A DNA stretch of 64,000 nt from Candidatus Eiseniibacteriota bacterium (GCA_029262235.1 JAJCZU010000002.1:1116001-1180000), one strand, 5' to 3'; counted from the first letter of the stretch, positions 7,915 to 16,692 are shown. Notes: a model not told the origin generated them from the sequence alone. Translations and numbers: made by a program.

Positions 7915-9272
7915 AACCGGTAGGACGCGGTCCCGATCAGGCGGCTCGACGTTCGCTTCTCATTGTAGAGGTCGGGCTCGAAGAGGTGCGCTCGATCGAA
8001 GCCCCCCGTCTCCCAGGCAAGATCCACGGTCAGAACCGAACCGAACAGATACCCCGCCCCCAGGCTGAAGAAATCGCGTTCGCTGTCGAGTTCCACGTCG
8101 ACCTCTGCCGGATCCCGTCCGTCCGACAATACGAGCTCTCCCGCGAGCGGCACGTAAGTCAGGTTGAACGGAACAGGTTCATAGCGATATCCGGCGCGCA
8201 CGCGGAGCGGTATCGATGGCAGGAGGTACTCGGCGCCCAGACTCATCGAGGCCGTCTCCTTGTAATAGGGCCTGAGAAAGAACTCCGTCCCCGCGACTTC
8301 GTCTTTCATCTCGCGCCAGTCCGTGTACCGGATATCACCCGCCACCAGCAGACCCTTCGCGCCGAACGCAACGCCGAACCCGAACCACCACGGGTACGTG
8401 ATTTTTTCATTCGGGGGGATCGACGTTTCGAGGTCCAGCGATTCCGACCCGTCATCGAAACGATCGACCACCCGGAACTGCTCGAAACGCTCGAGCTCGA
8501 TCGCGCGCGGCAGTCCGAGCACGCCACCGAATCGGAAGGAGGGGGACGCCTTGTACGTGAGACCTAGCAGTCCGCTTGCGCCCCGCACGTCGCTGTCGAG
8601 CAGGTAATACACTTCGCTTGAAGCGAGGTCGGGATCAATCCCGTCCGTGTCAGTCGTCGTGAAAGTCTGCTCATCGAAGATCGAACCATAAAGGACGGAA
8701 AGTGTCGCGCCGAGTGACAGCCGCGGAGAGACATCCCAGCCGACGGCCGCCGACACGAGGTTCAGTTTCCCTTCGCGATCGTGGCGATCGCTGACCTCGC
8801 CGGGTGTGGCGATCGTGTCGTCAAGCGAGCCGAAGAACGAGAGGTCGGGGTCGCGCCCGGTGCGCTCATAGGCGAGGTTGTAATTCTGGATGCGGTCGAT
8901 GCTGACTCCGAAAACGAGGGATCCGCGATAAGTCGGGATCGGATAGAGAAACGAAATCCCCCCGACCTGCAGATCATCGAGGCTGCGACTGGCGCCGCTG
9001 CCGAACCACGTGGTCTCGATTTCATCGTTGTCGAAAGCGAGCGAGGAAGAAAACTCGATGCGGCGAACACCGGCCAGCCCCGCGGGATTCCATGTCATGG
9101 CCGACGCGTCTTCCGCAACGGCAATGTGAGCGCCCCCCATCCCCAGAGGGCGCGCGTGCGTGCCGACCAGGGAGGGCGTGGGAATCTCGAGCTCGGTGAA
9201 AGGGTGCCCGTCGGCCCAGGCCGTAACTGCGGAACTGCCGATCAATGCGGCGCTGATCAGAAACCGTTTCAT
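7911..9272 (-). CDS. Outer-membrane beta-barrel protein of the FadL/PorV-like type
   Basis: The protein has 453 residues and starts with a clear signal peptide (MKRFLISAALIGSSAVTAWA). The conserved N-terminal motif ARPLGMGGAHIAVAEDASA, followed by WNPAGLA, is typical of the OmpP1/FadL and PorV/UPF0164 families. The rest is alternating beta-barrel sequence, closing on an aromatic C-terminal residue (SYRF). Family members carry hydrophobic substrates through the outer membrane or act as a shuttle in secretion; which applies here is unknown. It is probably the second gene of a two-gene operon behind the small CXXCH lipoprotein, 21 nt upstream. Its stop overlaps that of panE. Confidence 0.85.
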   Translation of the reverse strand: MKRFLISAALIGSSAVTAWADGHPFTELEIPTPSLVGTHARPLGMGGAHIAVAEDASAMTWNPAGLAGVRRIEFSSSLAFDNDEIETTWFGSGASRSLDDLQVGGISFLYPIPTYRGSLVFGVSIDRIQNYNLAYERTGRDPDLSFFGSLDDTIATPGEVSDRHDREGKLNLVSAAVGWDVSPRLSLGATLSVLYGSIFDEQTFTTTDTDGIDPDLASSEVYYLLDSDVRGASGLLGLTYKASPSFRFGGVLGLPRAIELERFEQFRVVDRFDDGSESLDLETSIPPNEKITYPWWFGFGVAFGAKGLLVAGDIRYTDWREMKDEVAGTEFFLRPYYKETASMSLGAEYLLPSIPLRVRAGYRYEPVPFNLTYVPLAGELVLSDGRDPAEVDVELDSERDFFSLGAGYLFGSVLTVDLAWETGGFDRAHLFEPDLYNEKRTSSRLIGTASYRF

Positions 9273-9293
9273 CTCGTTCGTCTCTCTGTTCGG

Positions 9294-9875
9294 TTAACGG
9301 GGAGTTCGCTTCTTTTTGTCGTAGGAGGACGCGGGTTCATCCTCCTTGGCATTACCGGCCCCTGACGAAGGCTGCGTATTCGGGGTCGTATAAGCGGGCG
9401 TCGTACTGGATGCGCCGGACGAACCGGTCACCGTGGAAGGGGGAACACTCTGGTCGACAACAGGAGGCGCCTCGCCACGCACGCGGGGACGTCGTGTCCA
9501 GCTGCTGGCGGCGCCTTCGGGGAACGGGGAACCGGGTGTCCCGCCACTCCCGGAGTCGTGGTCCCAGTAGCTGTCATACCACCAGGGCCGGTCGTAATAG
9601 TCGTACCAGCGTTCGTGTGTGGCGTATCCGCCGAACCCGTATATGAGAGGATGATCGAAGTAACCCAGCCACTCACTCTCGAAGTGGCAGTCCGAGCAGG
9701 CACCGCTGCCCCTCATGTGATCGGTCCCATCGACGCTGAACTGGTCGCTGACATCGACGCGCGCGGCCACTTCCATCGACTGAGGGTGACGAACCACCGT
9801 GTAGCAGCCGAAAAACAGCAGAGGGGCCAGCGCGGTCACCAGAACCAGCGGCGTGCGGAACAAATGGCGTGTCAT
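9294..9875 (-). CDS. Small lipoprotein with a single CXXCH haem-type motif
   Basis: This 193-residue protein begins with a lipoprotein signal peptide ending in the lipobox LFFGC. About 40 residues after the lipidated cysteine it carries GACSDCHFE, a canonical c-type haem attachment motif CXXCH. An unusual Tyr/Trp/Asp-rich stretch follows (ERWYDYYDRPWWYDSYW). The last 70 residues are a Ser/Thr/Pro/Gly-rich tail ending in lysines. ATG 9875 is chosen because GGGAG lies 7 nt upstream. An in-frame TTG at 9890 would place that sequence inside the gene. I do not recognise a named family. The gene sits upstream of an outer-membrane porin and has a good promoter. Haem attachment is possible but unproven; the cysteine pair could instead bind a metal. 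Confidence 0.7.
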   Translation of the reverse strand: MTRHLFRTPLVLVTALAPLLFFGCYTVVRHPQSMEVAARVDVSDQFSVDGTDHMRGSGACSDCHFESEWLGYFDHPLIYGFGGYATHERWYDYYDRPWWYDSYWDHDSGSGGTPGSPFPEGAASSWTRRPRVRGEAPPVVDQSVPPSTVTGSSGASSTTPAYTTPNTQPSSGAGNAKEDEPASSYDKKKRTPR

Positions 9876-9908
9876 CGGGTTGACTCCCAAGGGTTTAAAC
9901 GTACCTCG

Positions 9909-9937
9909 AATTTACAGGAACGAGGGACCCGCGTCAA
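9909..9937 (-). promoter_or_regulatory. Putative promoter of the CXXCH lipoprotein-porin operon
   Basis: The minus strand shows TTGACG (9937-9932), a 17-nt spacer and TAAATT (9914-9909). The predicted start near 9902 gives a leader of about 27 nt containing the Shine-Dalgarno GGGAG. Spacing and -35 quality are good. Confidence 0.55.
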
Positions 9938-9973
9938 ACCGAGCCGACGCAGGTTCGAGCCTTACACCCCCGG

Positions 9974-10002
9974 TTGCCGCAGGGGATCCGATCCGGTATC
10001 TT
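9974..10002 (+). promoter_or_regulatory. Putative promoter of the TPR-LolB-like-sigma operon
   Basis: TTGCCG (9974-9979), a 17-nt spacer and TATCTT (9997-10002) lie in the divergent gap between the lipoprotein and TPR genes. The TTG start is about 50 nt downstream of the -10. Both boxes are only partial matches. Confidence 0.35.
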
Positions 10003-10052
10003 GACCGGAACTGGTCCATCCGGCTTTCGAACGCACGCAGGAGAATCGTCCA

Positions 10053-11762
10053 TTGCAGCTGGTATTTTTCATCGTCATCACCGTCCTCGCAGCACTCCTG
10101 CCGCCCCCGGTTGCCGGGCAATGGGACGAGTCCGAGAACCTCGTTCTCGACTCTCTCGAGCAGTACCGTCTGACGGAGGACCCCGAAGGTCTTGCCATTC
10201 TGGGTCGCTATCAGGAATCGGCGGGCCGCACGGCCGAAGCCGTCGCGACCTATCAGAAACTCGTGGCCATCGCTCCGGAAACCGCATGGGCACACGCCAG
10301 CCTCGCGCGACTCCACTTCGAAAACAAAAGCGTGCGACTCGCAATCGAGCACGCCGAGCAATCCCTACGCCTCGATCCCATGCAGGAAGAGATGCTCGAG
10401 ATCATCGCCAAGTCGTATCTCGAAGGAGGGCGCACACAGGACGGAATCGCCTGGCTCGAAAAGTTCAAGAAAGCGAACGCGCGAAGCGCGGATGCCGCCT
10501 ACCTGCTGTCAGTGCTGCACGGTTCGGCAGGGCACGAGAACGACGCGGTACTCTCGCTGCAGGAAGCGGTCCTGCTCGATTCGACCAACATTTTCTATCG
10601 CGCACGCTTCGGCGAATTTCTGTGGAACGCGAACAGGCTGGAAGAAGCCGAAGTACAGTACCGTCGCGCGTACGAGATTTCCGAAGGGAATCCGCGCATC
10701 CTCGTCGCACTGGCGAGACTCTACGGCCAGATGGGGCGCAGACAGGACGCGGCGGCGCTCTGGGAAGACGCGCTCGCGAACGACATCCGTCCGAAAGAAG
10801 CAAGGCGCCGCCTGTTCAACATCTACCGCGACCTCGGCGAATACGAGACCGCCTTCGTCCACGCGGACGAGTTCCTCACATTGTCGCCGGATGAGCCGGA
10901 CTTTCTGGAAGAGGTCGGTGATCTTTACCGTTCCCTCGGCATGCCCGAGAAGGCAATGCAGGCGTACGGCAGCGCGTGGAAGGCTGATCCGGAACATGTC
11001 GCCTATGCATACAAGGGCGTGGAGGTCGCGCTCCAGAACGACATGCACGACGTGGCGACCGCGATGCTGCGCCGCATCCTGAATCAGAACAAAGCGGACC
11101 TCTGGGCCTGGACGAAGCTCTCGTACTCGCTTGATCAAAGCGGCGAGACCGACCGCGCAGAACTCGCGCGGCAGGCAGCGTCGCGACTCGACGAGGGGGG
11201 CGTCAATCACCTGCTGCTGCTCGGCGATGCCTACGCAAGCGGGGGGCGCGACAAGGAAGCGATCGATTACCTGAACGGTGCCTACGAAAAAGGCGCGCGC
11301 GCCCCGGCCTTTCTCTTCAGCAAAGGCATTCTCGAAGAGAGAATGGGGCGATACGAAAGCGCGACCGCTACACTGATCGAGCTCATTCGCATCGATCCGC
11401 AGCATGCGCCCGGACTGAACTTTCTCGGCTACATGTACGCGGAGCGGGGTATCAAACTCGACGAAGCGGAAGCGCTCATATCGCTGGCGCTTTCGATGGA
11501 ACCCGAGAACCCGTATTTTCGCGACAGCCTCGGCTGGGTTTACTATCAGCGCGGCGAGTACGATCAGGCGGTCGTCGAACTCGAACGAGCGACCGGCGGG
11601 AGGTTCGAGGACGCGATCATCGTCGAGCATCTTGCCGACGCCTACGCCGCCGCCGGCTATCCCAAGAAAGCGCGCGCAACTTACTCGGAACTGCTTTCGC
11701 TCACGAACCGCCCCGATGTCGTCCGGGAAAAACTGAAGTCCCTCGATGAATCGATCGATTAA
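10053..11762 (+). CDS. Exported tetratricopeptide-repeat protein
   Basis: The 569-residue protein has an N-terminal hydrophobic signal (QLVFFIVITVLAALLPPPVAG). Tandem TPR units follow almost to the C-terminus, for example AVATYQKLVAIAPETAWAHA and EAEALISLALSMEPENPYFR. TPRs form helical scaffolds for protein-protein contacts, here probably in the periplasm or at the outer membrane. The start is TTG 10053, with AGGAG about 10 nt upstream. It overlaps the LolB-like lipoprotein gene by 17 nt, so the two are probably made together. A role in outer-membrane assembly or lipoprotein sorting is inference from that neighbour only. Confidence 0.8.
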   Translation: MQLVFFIVITVLAALLPPPVAGQWDESENLVLDSLEQYRLTEDPEGLAILGRYQESAGRTAEAVATYQKLVAIAPETAWAHASLARLHFENKSVRLAIEHAEQSLRLDPMQEEMLEIIAKSYLEGGRTQDGIAWLEKFKKANARSADAAYLLSVLHGSAGHENDAVLSLQEAVLLDSTNIFYRARFGEFLWNANRLEEAEVQYRRAYEISEGNPRILVALARLYGQMGRRQDAAALWEDALANDIRPKEARRRLFNIYRDLGEYETAFVHADEFLTLSPDEPDFLEEVGDLYRSLGMPEKAMQAYGSAWKADPEHVAYAYKGVEVALQNDMHDVATAMLRRILNQNKADLWAWTKLSYSLDQSGETDRAELARQAASRLDEGGVNHLLLLGDAYASGGRDKEAIDYLNGAYEKGARAPAFLFSKGILEERMGRYESATATLIELIRIDPQHAPGLNFLGYMYAERGIKLDEAEALISLALSMEPENPYFRDSLGWVYYQRGEYDQAVVELERATGGRFEDAIIVEHLADAYAAAGYPKKARATYSELLSLTNRPDVVREKLKSLDESID

Positions 11763-12528
11763 GTTCGCAGCGCTCCTCGCGGGCTCGATCGCGATCGGAT
11801 GCGCGGGGCCCCGTACCGAACCCCCATCGCTGCTCACGGCCTCCGCTCTCACACTCACGCTCGACGAACTCAGAAGCAAAGCCGCCTCGATCCGGTCTTT
11901 CCATATCACGGGCACGCTTCTGCTCGAGTGGGAGACGCAGAAGCATTTCGTCCACTACGACTCGTACTACGAGCACCCGGATCGCTTTCGAATCGACTGC
12001 ACGCTGGGCGGCCCGCTCGGGCTCGGCTCGGGTACCCTTCACTATGTAGAGAAGGACGGGTGGGCCGAAATCACACTGCCCGATGAACCTCCCGTGGCCG
12101 GTCCTGTCGGAGGCGACGAGCTGCGTGCCGTCGCAACCGGCGGACTCTCCCTTCATGACGCGCGTTACGGCCTGTCGCCTTACGCGGGAGGAGTCGGGCT
12201 CTTCCGCATGGAGCGCGTCAAAGCGCACGGAATCGATGCCGCTTCAGGGCGATACCGGCTGACTTTGACCCGGGACGACGGGCTGGAGGAAGTCGTGCTC
12301 GTCGATCCGGACCCCGTTTCGCTTGCGGAACGGCGCGTCGCAAAAAGAGACGGAACCGTTCTGGCGGTCACGCGGTACGAATATCAGAAGGCGGGAGACC
12401 TTTTTGCCAGGGAGACCGAGAGCCGATTCCCGCAGCAGGAGAGCCTGGCTAAAATTCGATACCGATCCGTCGAGCCGAACGGATCCATTCCAGAGGGCGT
12501 GTTTGCATGGTCGAACGAAACGCAATGA
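11746..12528 (+). CDS. Outer-membrane lipoprotein, LolB/DUF4292-like
   Basis: The 260-residue protein opens with a lipoprotein signal (lipobox AIGC, Cys19). Then come beta strands of the LolA/LolB-like half-barrel: SFHITGTLLLEW, HPDRFRIDCTL, LHYVEKDGWAEI and RYRLTLTRDDG. LolB-type proteins accept lipoproteins from the periplasmic carrier and insert them in the outer membrane; DUF4292 members share the fold but are uncharacterised. The gene overlaps the TPR gene upstream and ends inside or next to the sigma-factor start. The LolC/E and LolD homologues are about 20 kb away, and no lolA is in the window. The fold is moderately secure; true LolB function is not. Confidence 0.65.
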   Translation: MNRSIKFAALLAGSIAIGCAGPRTEPPSLLTASALTLTLDELRSKAASIRSFHITGTLLLEWETQKHFVHYDSYYEHPDRFRIDCTLGGPLGLGSGTLHYVEKDGWAEITLPDEPPVAGPVGGDELRAVATGGLSLHDARYGLSPYAGGVGLFRMERVKAHGIDAASGRYRLTLTRDDGLEEVVLVDPDPVSLAERRVAKRDGTVLAVTRYEYQKAGDLFARETESRFPQQESLAKIRYRSVEPNGSIPEGVFAWSNETQ

Positions 12529-13244
12529 GTCTTTCTCAAGATTCGCCGCTTGCCACCCTTTCCGGACGGCGGGTAACATCGCCGGACAACGCGCAGGACG
12601 TACGCGAAAGGGAATCGAATCGAATGGGCTCCGAATCGGCCGTCAATCACAGGGAACTGACCGACGAAGAACTGATGGCGCGGTATCAGAATGCCGACGA
12701 ACCATCGTTCACGGAGCTCGTCAGGCGCTACAAGTCGCGCCTCGTGAACACCGCCTACCGCGTCGTGAACGACTACGACAAGGCACAGGATATCGCGCAG
12801 GAGACATTTCTGCGTGTGCATAGAAACGCCCATCGGTACCGCAATATCGCGAAGTTCAGCACCTGGATCTACACGATCGCGCTGAACGTCGCCCGCAACG
12901 AGCTGCGCAATACGAAGCGAAAGCGCCTCGTTTCGCTCGACAGCTTCGGTTCGGCCCAGGACGCCGAATCCGATCGCTCGACATACGAAATCCCGGACGA
13001 GTCGGCTCGCCCCGACGACGACACGCACAATACGCAGCTCCGGGCCATCTTCGAGAAGGCCATTGCCGAGCTTCCGGTCCGCTATCGGACCGTTTTCGTG
13101 CTGCGCGACGTCCAGGGATTGTCCTACGAGGAGATCGCCACGGTCCTCAGCATGCCGAAGGGGACGGTAAAATCGCGGATGAACCGGGCAAGACAAAGAT
13201 TTCGGGAACTGATCGAACCGATCGTGGGTACCAATAACGATTGA
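12507..13244 (+). CDS. ECF-type RNA polymerase sigma factor
   Basis: This is a group-4 sigma-70 factor. Region 2 includes SFTELVRRYKSRLVNTAYR and DYDKAQDIAQETFLRVHR, with WIYTIALNVARNELRN behind it. Region 4 has LPVRYRTVFVLRDVQGLSYEEIA and the helix-turn-helix SMPKGTVKSRMNRAR. A linker of about 35 acidic residues separates them. The start is uncertain. ATG 12507 has AGAGGG 9 nt upstream, ATG 12525 makes an ATGA junction with the preceding stop, and ATG 12624 (AGGGA 10 nt upstream) fits the family's usual N-terminus best. The next gene encodes its likely membrane anti-sigma partner. Position after the lipoprotein gene suggests an envelope-related regulon, but no target promoter is identified. 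Confidence 0.9.
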   Translation: MVERNAMSLSQDSPLATLSGRRVTSPDNAQDVRERESNRMGSESAVNHRELTDEELMARYQNADEPSFTELVRRYKSRLVNTAYRVVNDYDKAQDIAQETFLRVHRNAHRYRNIAKFSTWIYTIALNVARNELRNTKRKRLVSLDSFGSAQDAESDRSTYEIPDESARPDDDTHNTQLRAIFEKAIAELPVRYRTVFVLRDVQGLSYEEIATVLSMPKGTVKSRMNRARQRFRELIEPIVGTNND

Positions 13245-13268
13245 GTTTCACCACCAGGAAAAGGGCTT

Positions 13269-13964
13269 ATGGAATCCAGGGATAACAGCAGGAAACGAAT
13301 GCGGGAGCTCTTCTCGGACTATTTCGACGGAGATCTTTCCGCGGCCGACCGCACCACATTTGAGCAATTGCTCGAAGAAGACAGCGTATTCCGTTCGGAC
13401 TACGAAGGTTACGCATCGCTATTCAATCAAGTCCGCGCACTCCCCTCTGTCGCGGTCTCCGATTCGTTCGAGACACGCCTCCGCGCGAAGATCCGCCAGG
13501 AAAGCCCCGTGAAGGGCAGGAGCTGGTGGGCCGACCTCGGCAGGATCCCGCTTCCACTGCCTCTCGGTGCCGCCGCCCTCGTGCTCGTCGGCATCTTCAG
13601 CTACGGCATGCTGGCACCCTCGAGTTCGACACAGGGCCCCGTCGCGGAAAACCCCGCTTCCTCACCCGAGCTCGTCGCGAGCACGGACCGCGGAGTGAAC
13701 ACGGAGCCCCAGATCGTCACGAATACCCGTCCCATCTTCGCGCCCCAGCTGAGCTTTCCCGGAATCGGGACTACGGTAGGCGCCGGCTTTGCCTCGCCGG
13801 CTCCGAGCCGCGCGAGCAGCCCGCATCAGTACCAGCGCGACGACTACGGAATCCCGCTCGAGGGACCGTTCCGGTACGGCACTTTCCGGGCGCAGGGTTC
13901 CCGTTCGACGGCCGCGCGTACGCAAGCTGCCGCCGGGGCCGTTGACACCTCCAGAACTGAATAG
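13269..13964 (+). CDS. Single-pass membrane anti-sigma protein
   Basis: The protein has 231 residues. The first ~75 are helical and charged (RMRELFSDYFDGDLS, FEQLLEED), like the cytoplasmic anti-sigma domain that clamps an ECF sigma factor. The usual HXXXCXXC zinc ligands are absent; the protein has no cysteine there. A hydrophobic segment near residues 96-114 (LPLGAAALVLVGIFSYGML) would span the inner membrane. The remaining ~115 residues are Ser/Pro/Ala-rich and would lie in the periplasm. GGAAAAGGG precedes the ATG. The gene follows the sigma factor by 24 nt, the classic sigma/anti-sigma order. Sensing mechanism and any site-1 protease are not visible. Confidence 0.7.
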   Translation: MESRDNSRKRMRELFSDYFDGDLSAADRTTFEQLLEEDSVFRSDYEGYASLFNQVRALPSVAVSDSFETRLRAKIRQESPVKGRSWWADLGRIPLPLPLGAAALVLVGIFSYGMLAPSSSTQGPVAENPASSPELVASTDRGVNTEPQIVTNTRPIFAPQLSFPGIGTTVGAGFASPAPSRASSPHQYQRDDYGIPLEGPFRYGTFRAQGSRSTAARTQAAAGAVDTSRTE

Positions 13965-14008
13965 TACGGTCGCGGCACATCGTTCCCCCACGCTCCGGGA
14001 GTGAGCTC

Positions 14009-15025
14009 GTGCCGCGTCTCCTCATCTGCCTGCTGCTTTTCACGCTCGCCGGCTGCAAGGGTCTCAATCCCTCGGTCGGAAGCTATGGTGAAGTCCAGGT
14101 CTTCCAGCACAGAAACGGGGACGAGTCCGTTCTCGCGCCCCTTCGCGACGCCCTCGAAGTGGAGTTCACGACCTTCCAGCAGGAAACCCTCTTCTATCTA
14201 TACGAACGCGAAATGAATCGGCTCGAAGACTTCCAGAATCGCAAGAACCTGCTCTTTCTCGTCGACGTCTCCCAGGACGGGCCCGTCCTGCGCACGGCAG
14301 CCAGGCTGCTCGGCCGGAACGCGTTGAACGAAGTGGCGCGCAAGCAGGAATCGCAGGTGCTCTTCCTCGACAACGCCTTCTCACAAAACCAGTCCGCGGG
14401 ATTTCTGATCGCCCCGAACGAACCGGGGCTCGCGCGGGCTGCCGCCGAGAAGGGCGACTTCATTCGCAACGGCTTTCTGAACTCGAGCAAGCGCCGGATT
14501 CTGCAGCTTCTCACGTATCGGGGCGAGAACAAAACGCTGCCGAAGCGCATCTGGGACGAGCACCATTGGTACATCCGCATGCCGGCACCGTTCGTCGAAG
14601 ATTACGCCTATCTCGAGAACGGCTTCTTCTCGATGCAGATGGACCGACCGGGGCGACTGCTGTTCGTTCACTGGCAGGACGGCGTGACGGTGCTGCCGAC
14701 AGGCGAAGAGCTTCTCGCTCTCCGAGACAGTCTGGGGTTTCAGTATTATGACGAAGACGTTGTCGAGCCGAGCCGTTCGAAGTTCATGCCCGCCCGCTTT
14801 CAGGGAAGGGATGCCATCCGCCTCGAAGGTGTATGGCAGAACGAGAAGTACGTCATCGGCGGACCTTTTCGATCGCTCGCTTTTCTCGACGAGGAGCGGG
14901 ATCGCTTCTTCCTGATCGACTACGCCGTGTACGTGCCGGGGGGGACGAAGAAGTACTACCTCTGGGAGCTCGAGGCGGTCGTGGAAACGTTCCGGCTCGA
15001 CGCCTACCCGACGGATCCGTCGTGA
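14009..15025 (+). CDS. DUF4837-family lipoprotein
   Basis: The 338-residue protein starts at GTG 14009 behind CGGGAG and has a short lipoprotein signal with lipobox LAGC. The body matches what I know of DUF4837: an early GSYGEVQVF strand, FQNRKNLLFLVDV, IRNGFLNSSKRRI, a central WYIRMPAPF, then VWQNEKYVIGGPFRS and VYVPGGTKKYYLWELEAV near the end. The family occurs mostly in Bacteroidetes-like bacteria and has no known function. It lies 44 nt after the anti-sigma gene and overlaps aroB, so it may be transcribed with either. Confidence 0.7.
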   Translation: MPRLLICLLLFTLAGCKGLNPSVGSYGEVQVFQHRNGDESVLAPLRDALEVEFTTFQQETLFYLYEREMNRLEDFQNRKNLLFLVDVSQDGPVLRTAARLLGRNALNEVARKQESQVLFLDNAFSQNQSAGFLIAPNEPGLARAAAEKGDFIRNGFLNSSKRRILQLLTYRGENKTLPKRIWDEHHWYIRMPAPFVEDYAYLENGFFSMQMDRPGRLLFVHWQDGVTVLPTGEELLALRDSLGFQYYDEDVVEPSRSKFMPARFQGRDAIRLEGVWQNEKYVIGGPFRSLAFLDEERDRFFLIDYAVYVPGGTKKYYLWELEAVVETFRLDAYPTDPS

Positions 15026-16116
15026 TCGAGATCCCCGTACGTCTCGGCGAAAGATCGTATCCGATCCGAATCGAAGCCGGCATCCTCGCGCGCACGGGTG
15101 AGGAGATCGCGCGATTCGCCAAGGGCCCGCGTCTGCATCTCGTTACCGATCACAATGTCGCCAAACACTATCTGGACCGCGTGAGCCGCAGCCTCGAATC
15201 CGCGGGGTACGCGCTTTCCGTGACTCGCTGCTCTCCGGGCGAAGCAAACAAAACACTGCTGTCGATCGAGTCGATCGTGAACGACATGGCCCGGGCGGGG
15301 ATCGATCGCTGGGACGCGGTCGTCGCGCTCGGCGGGGGCATTGTCGGCGACATGGCCGGCTTCGCCGCGGCCACATGGATGCGCGGAATCCCGTTCGCGC
15401 AGATTCCCACGACGCTCGTCGCGCAGGTCGACTCCTCCGTCGGCGGCAAGACCGGCGTCAATCTCCCCGCGGGCAAAAATCTGGTCGGTGCGTTCCATCA
15501 GCCGGCCCTGGTTCTGATCGATCCGCTCGTCCTTGCCACGCTCCCGGACCGCGAATACGTTTCGGGGCTCGCGGAAGTCGTCAAGTACGGCATGATCCGG
15601 GACCGGGACTTCTTCGCGTCGCTCGAAAACGACCGACAGGCGATTCTCGACCGCGACCCGGAATCGATTGCGAGGATGGTCTCCCGGAGCTGCGAAATCA
15701 AAAGGGAGTACGTCGAGGCCGATGAGAAGGAGAGGAGCGGGAAGCGGGCCCACCTGAACTTCGGACACACGTTCGGGCACGCGATCGAAGCCGCCACGAA
15801 ATACCGCCGGTATCTGCACGGAGAGGCGATTTCGCTCGGCATGACCGCCGCGGCGCGAACGGGCCGCAATCTGGGCCGCATTTCGCCGAAGCAGGAGGAG
15901 CGGCTCCGCGCCCTTCTGACGGCGTTTCGTCTGCCGGTAAGCGGCGTCCCCGTCTCGCCCTCCGCGCTTCTGCCCCTCATGAAACGCGACAAGAAGGCGC
16001 GGGGGGGCGAGATTCGAATCGTATTGACCCGCGGAATCGGCTCTGCTAGCTTGACATCCGCGGTCGGGGAACCCGAATTGCGCCAGGGGTTCGCCCGAAT
16101 CTGCTCACGGAGGTGA
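15022..16116 (+). CDS. aroB: 3-dehydroquinate synthase
   Basis: AroB converts DAHP to 3-dehydroquinate in the shikimate pathway, using NAD and a divalent metal. The 364-residue length is typical. Diagnostic motifs include GGGIVGDMAGFAAATW, QVDSSVGGKTGVN, the substrate-site YVSGLAEVVKYG and the metal-binding HTFGHAIEAA. GTG 15022 forms a GTGA overlap with the stop of the DUF4837 gene. A longer frame from 14833 lies wholly inside that gene. The second shikimate enzyme, aroQ, is two genes downstream, separated by a small TPR gene. Confidence 0.95.
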   Translation: MIEIPVRLGERSYPIRIEAGILARTGEEIARFAKGPRLHLVTDHNVAKHYLDRVSRSLESAGYALSVTRCSPGEANKTLLSIESIVNDMARAGIDRWDAVVALGGGIVGDMAGFAAATWMRGIPFAQIPTTLVAQVDSSVGGKTGVNLPAGKNLVGAFHQPALVLIDPLVLATLPDREYVSGLAEVVKYGMIRDRDFFASLENDRQAILDRDPESIARMVSRSCEIKREYVEADEKERSGKRAHLNFGHTFGHAIEAATKYRRYLHGEAISLGMTAAARTGRNLGRISPKQEERLRALLTAFRLPVSGVPVSPSALLPLMKRDKKARGGEIRIVLTRGIGSASLTSAVGEPELRQGFARICSRR

Positions 16117-16120
16117 TGAA

Positions 16121-16681
16121 GTGGACCAGTCCCACCGGAACATGCAGCGCTCGACTTCCCCCGACGAACGGCTTCTTGCCGACCTCGACAGGAACCCGGC
16201 GAGCCTGGCATTTGTGGCTCTTGCTCATCGCCGGATCCAGACTGGCTCGGTCGAAACCGCGCTGGAACTCTGTGAACGCGGACTCCGTCATCATCCCAAT
16301 CATTCCACAGGACATCTGATATACGGGCTCGCGCTCGAAGCGGCCAGTCGCGAATCCGAAGCGCGCGACGCATTCCAGGAAGTCGTCCATCTCGACCCGG
16401 GAAACAGGATCGCGATCCAGCATCTCGGCAAGCTGACACAGCCGGCCGTGGGGCCGCCTCCGGCGCCGCCGGTCGCGCCACCCGCGACGGAAGACGAAGG
16501 GGAGCTCGACTTCGAAGACGAGGTGGCCTTCTTCACGTACTCCATGGCCGAAGTGTACGAAGCCCAGGGCTTTTTCGAGAAGGCGCTCACGATCTATCAG
16601 CGTGTGCTTACGATTCAGCCGAACCGGGACGACGTGCGCGAGCGCATGGACGCTGTGCGCCGCAAGATGAGCCCCGCCTGA
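16121..16681 (+). CDS. Small TPR protein
   Basis: The 186-residue protein has a TPR pair in the N-terminal half (SVETALELCERGLRHHPNHS, EARDAFQEVVHLDPGNR). A proline/alanine linker (PPPAPPVAPPAT) and another TPR near the end (FFEKALTIYQRVLTIQPNR) follow. It begins at GTG 16121 after GGAGGTGAT, only 4 nt past aroB. There is no signal peptide, so it is probably cytoplasmic. Function is unknown; its place between two shikimate genes may reflect co-transcription only. Confidence 0.75.
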   Translation: MDQSHRNMQRSTSPDERLLADLDRNPASLAFVALAHRRIQTGSVETALELCERGLRHHPNHSTGHLIYGLALEAASRESEARDAFQEVVHLDPGNRIAIQHLGKLTQPAVGPPPAPPVAPPATEDEGELDFEDEVAFFTYSMAEVYEAQGFFEKALTIYQRVLTIQPNRDDVRERMDAVRRKMSPA

Positions 16682-16692
16682 CGGGACGCCGC

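Noticed and set aside
10509-11915. 468-codon minus-strand frame opposite the TPR gene
   Set aside because: It is the antisense shadow of a clear TPR protein, with no promoter, Shine-Dalgarno sequence or motif.
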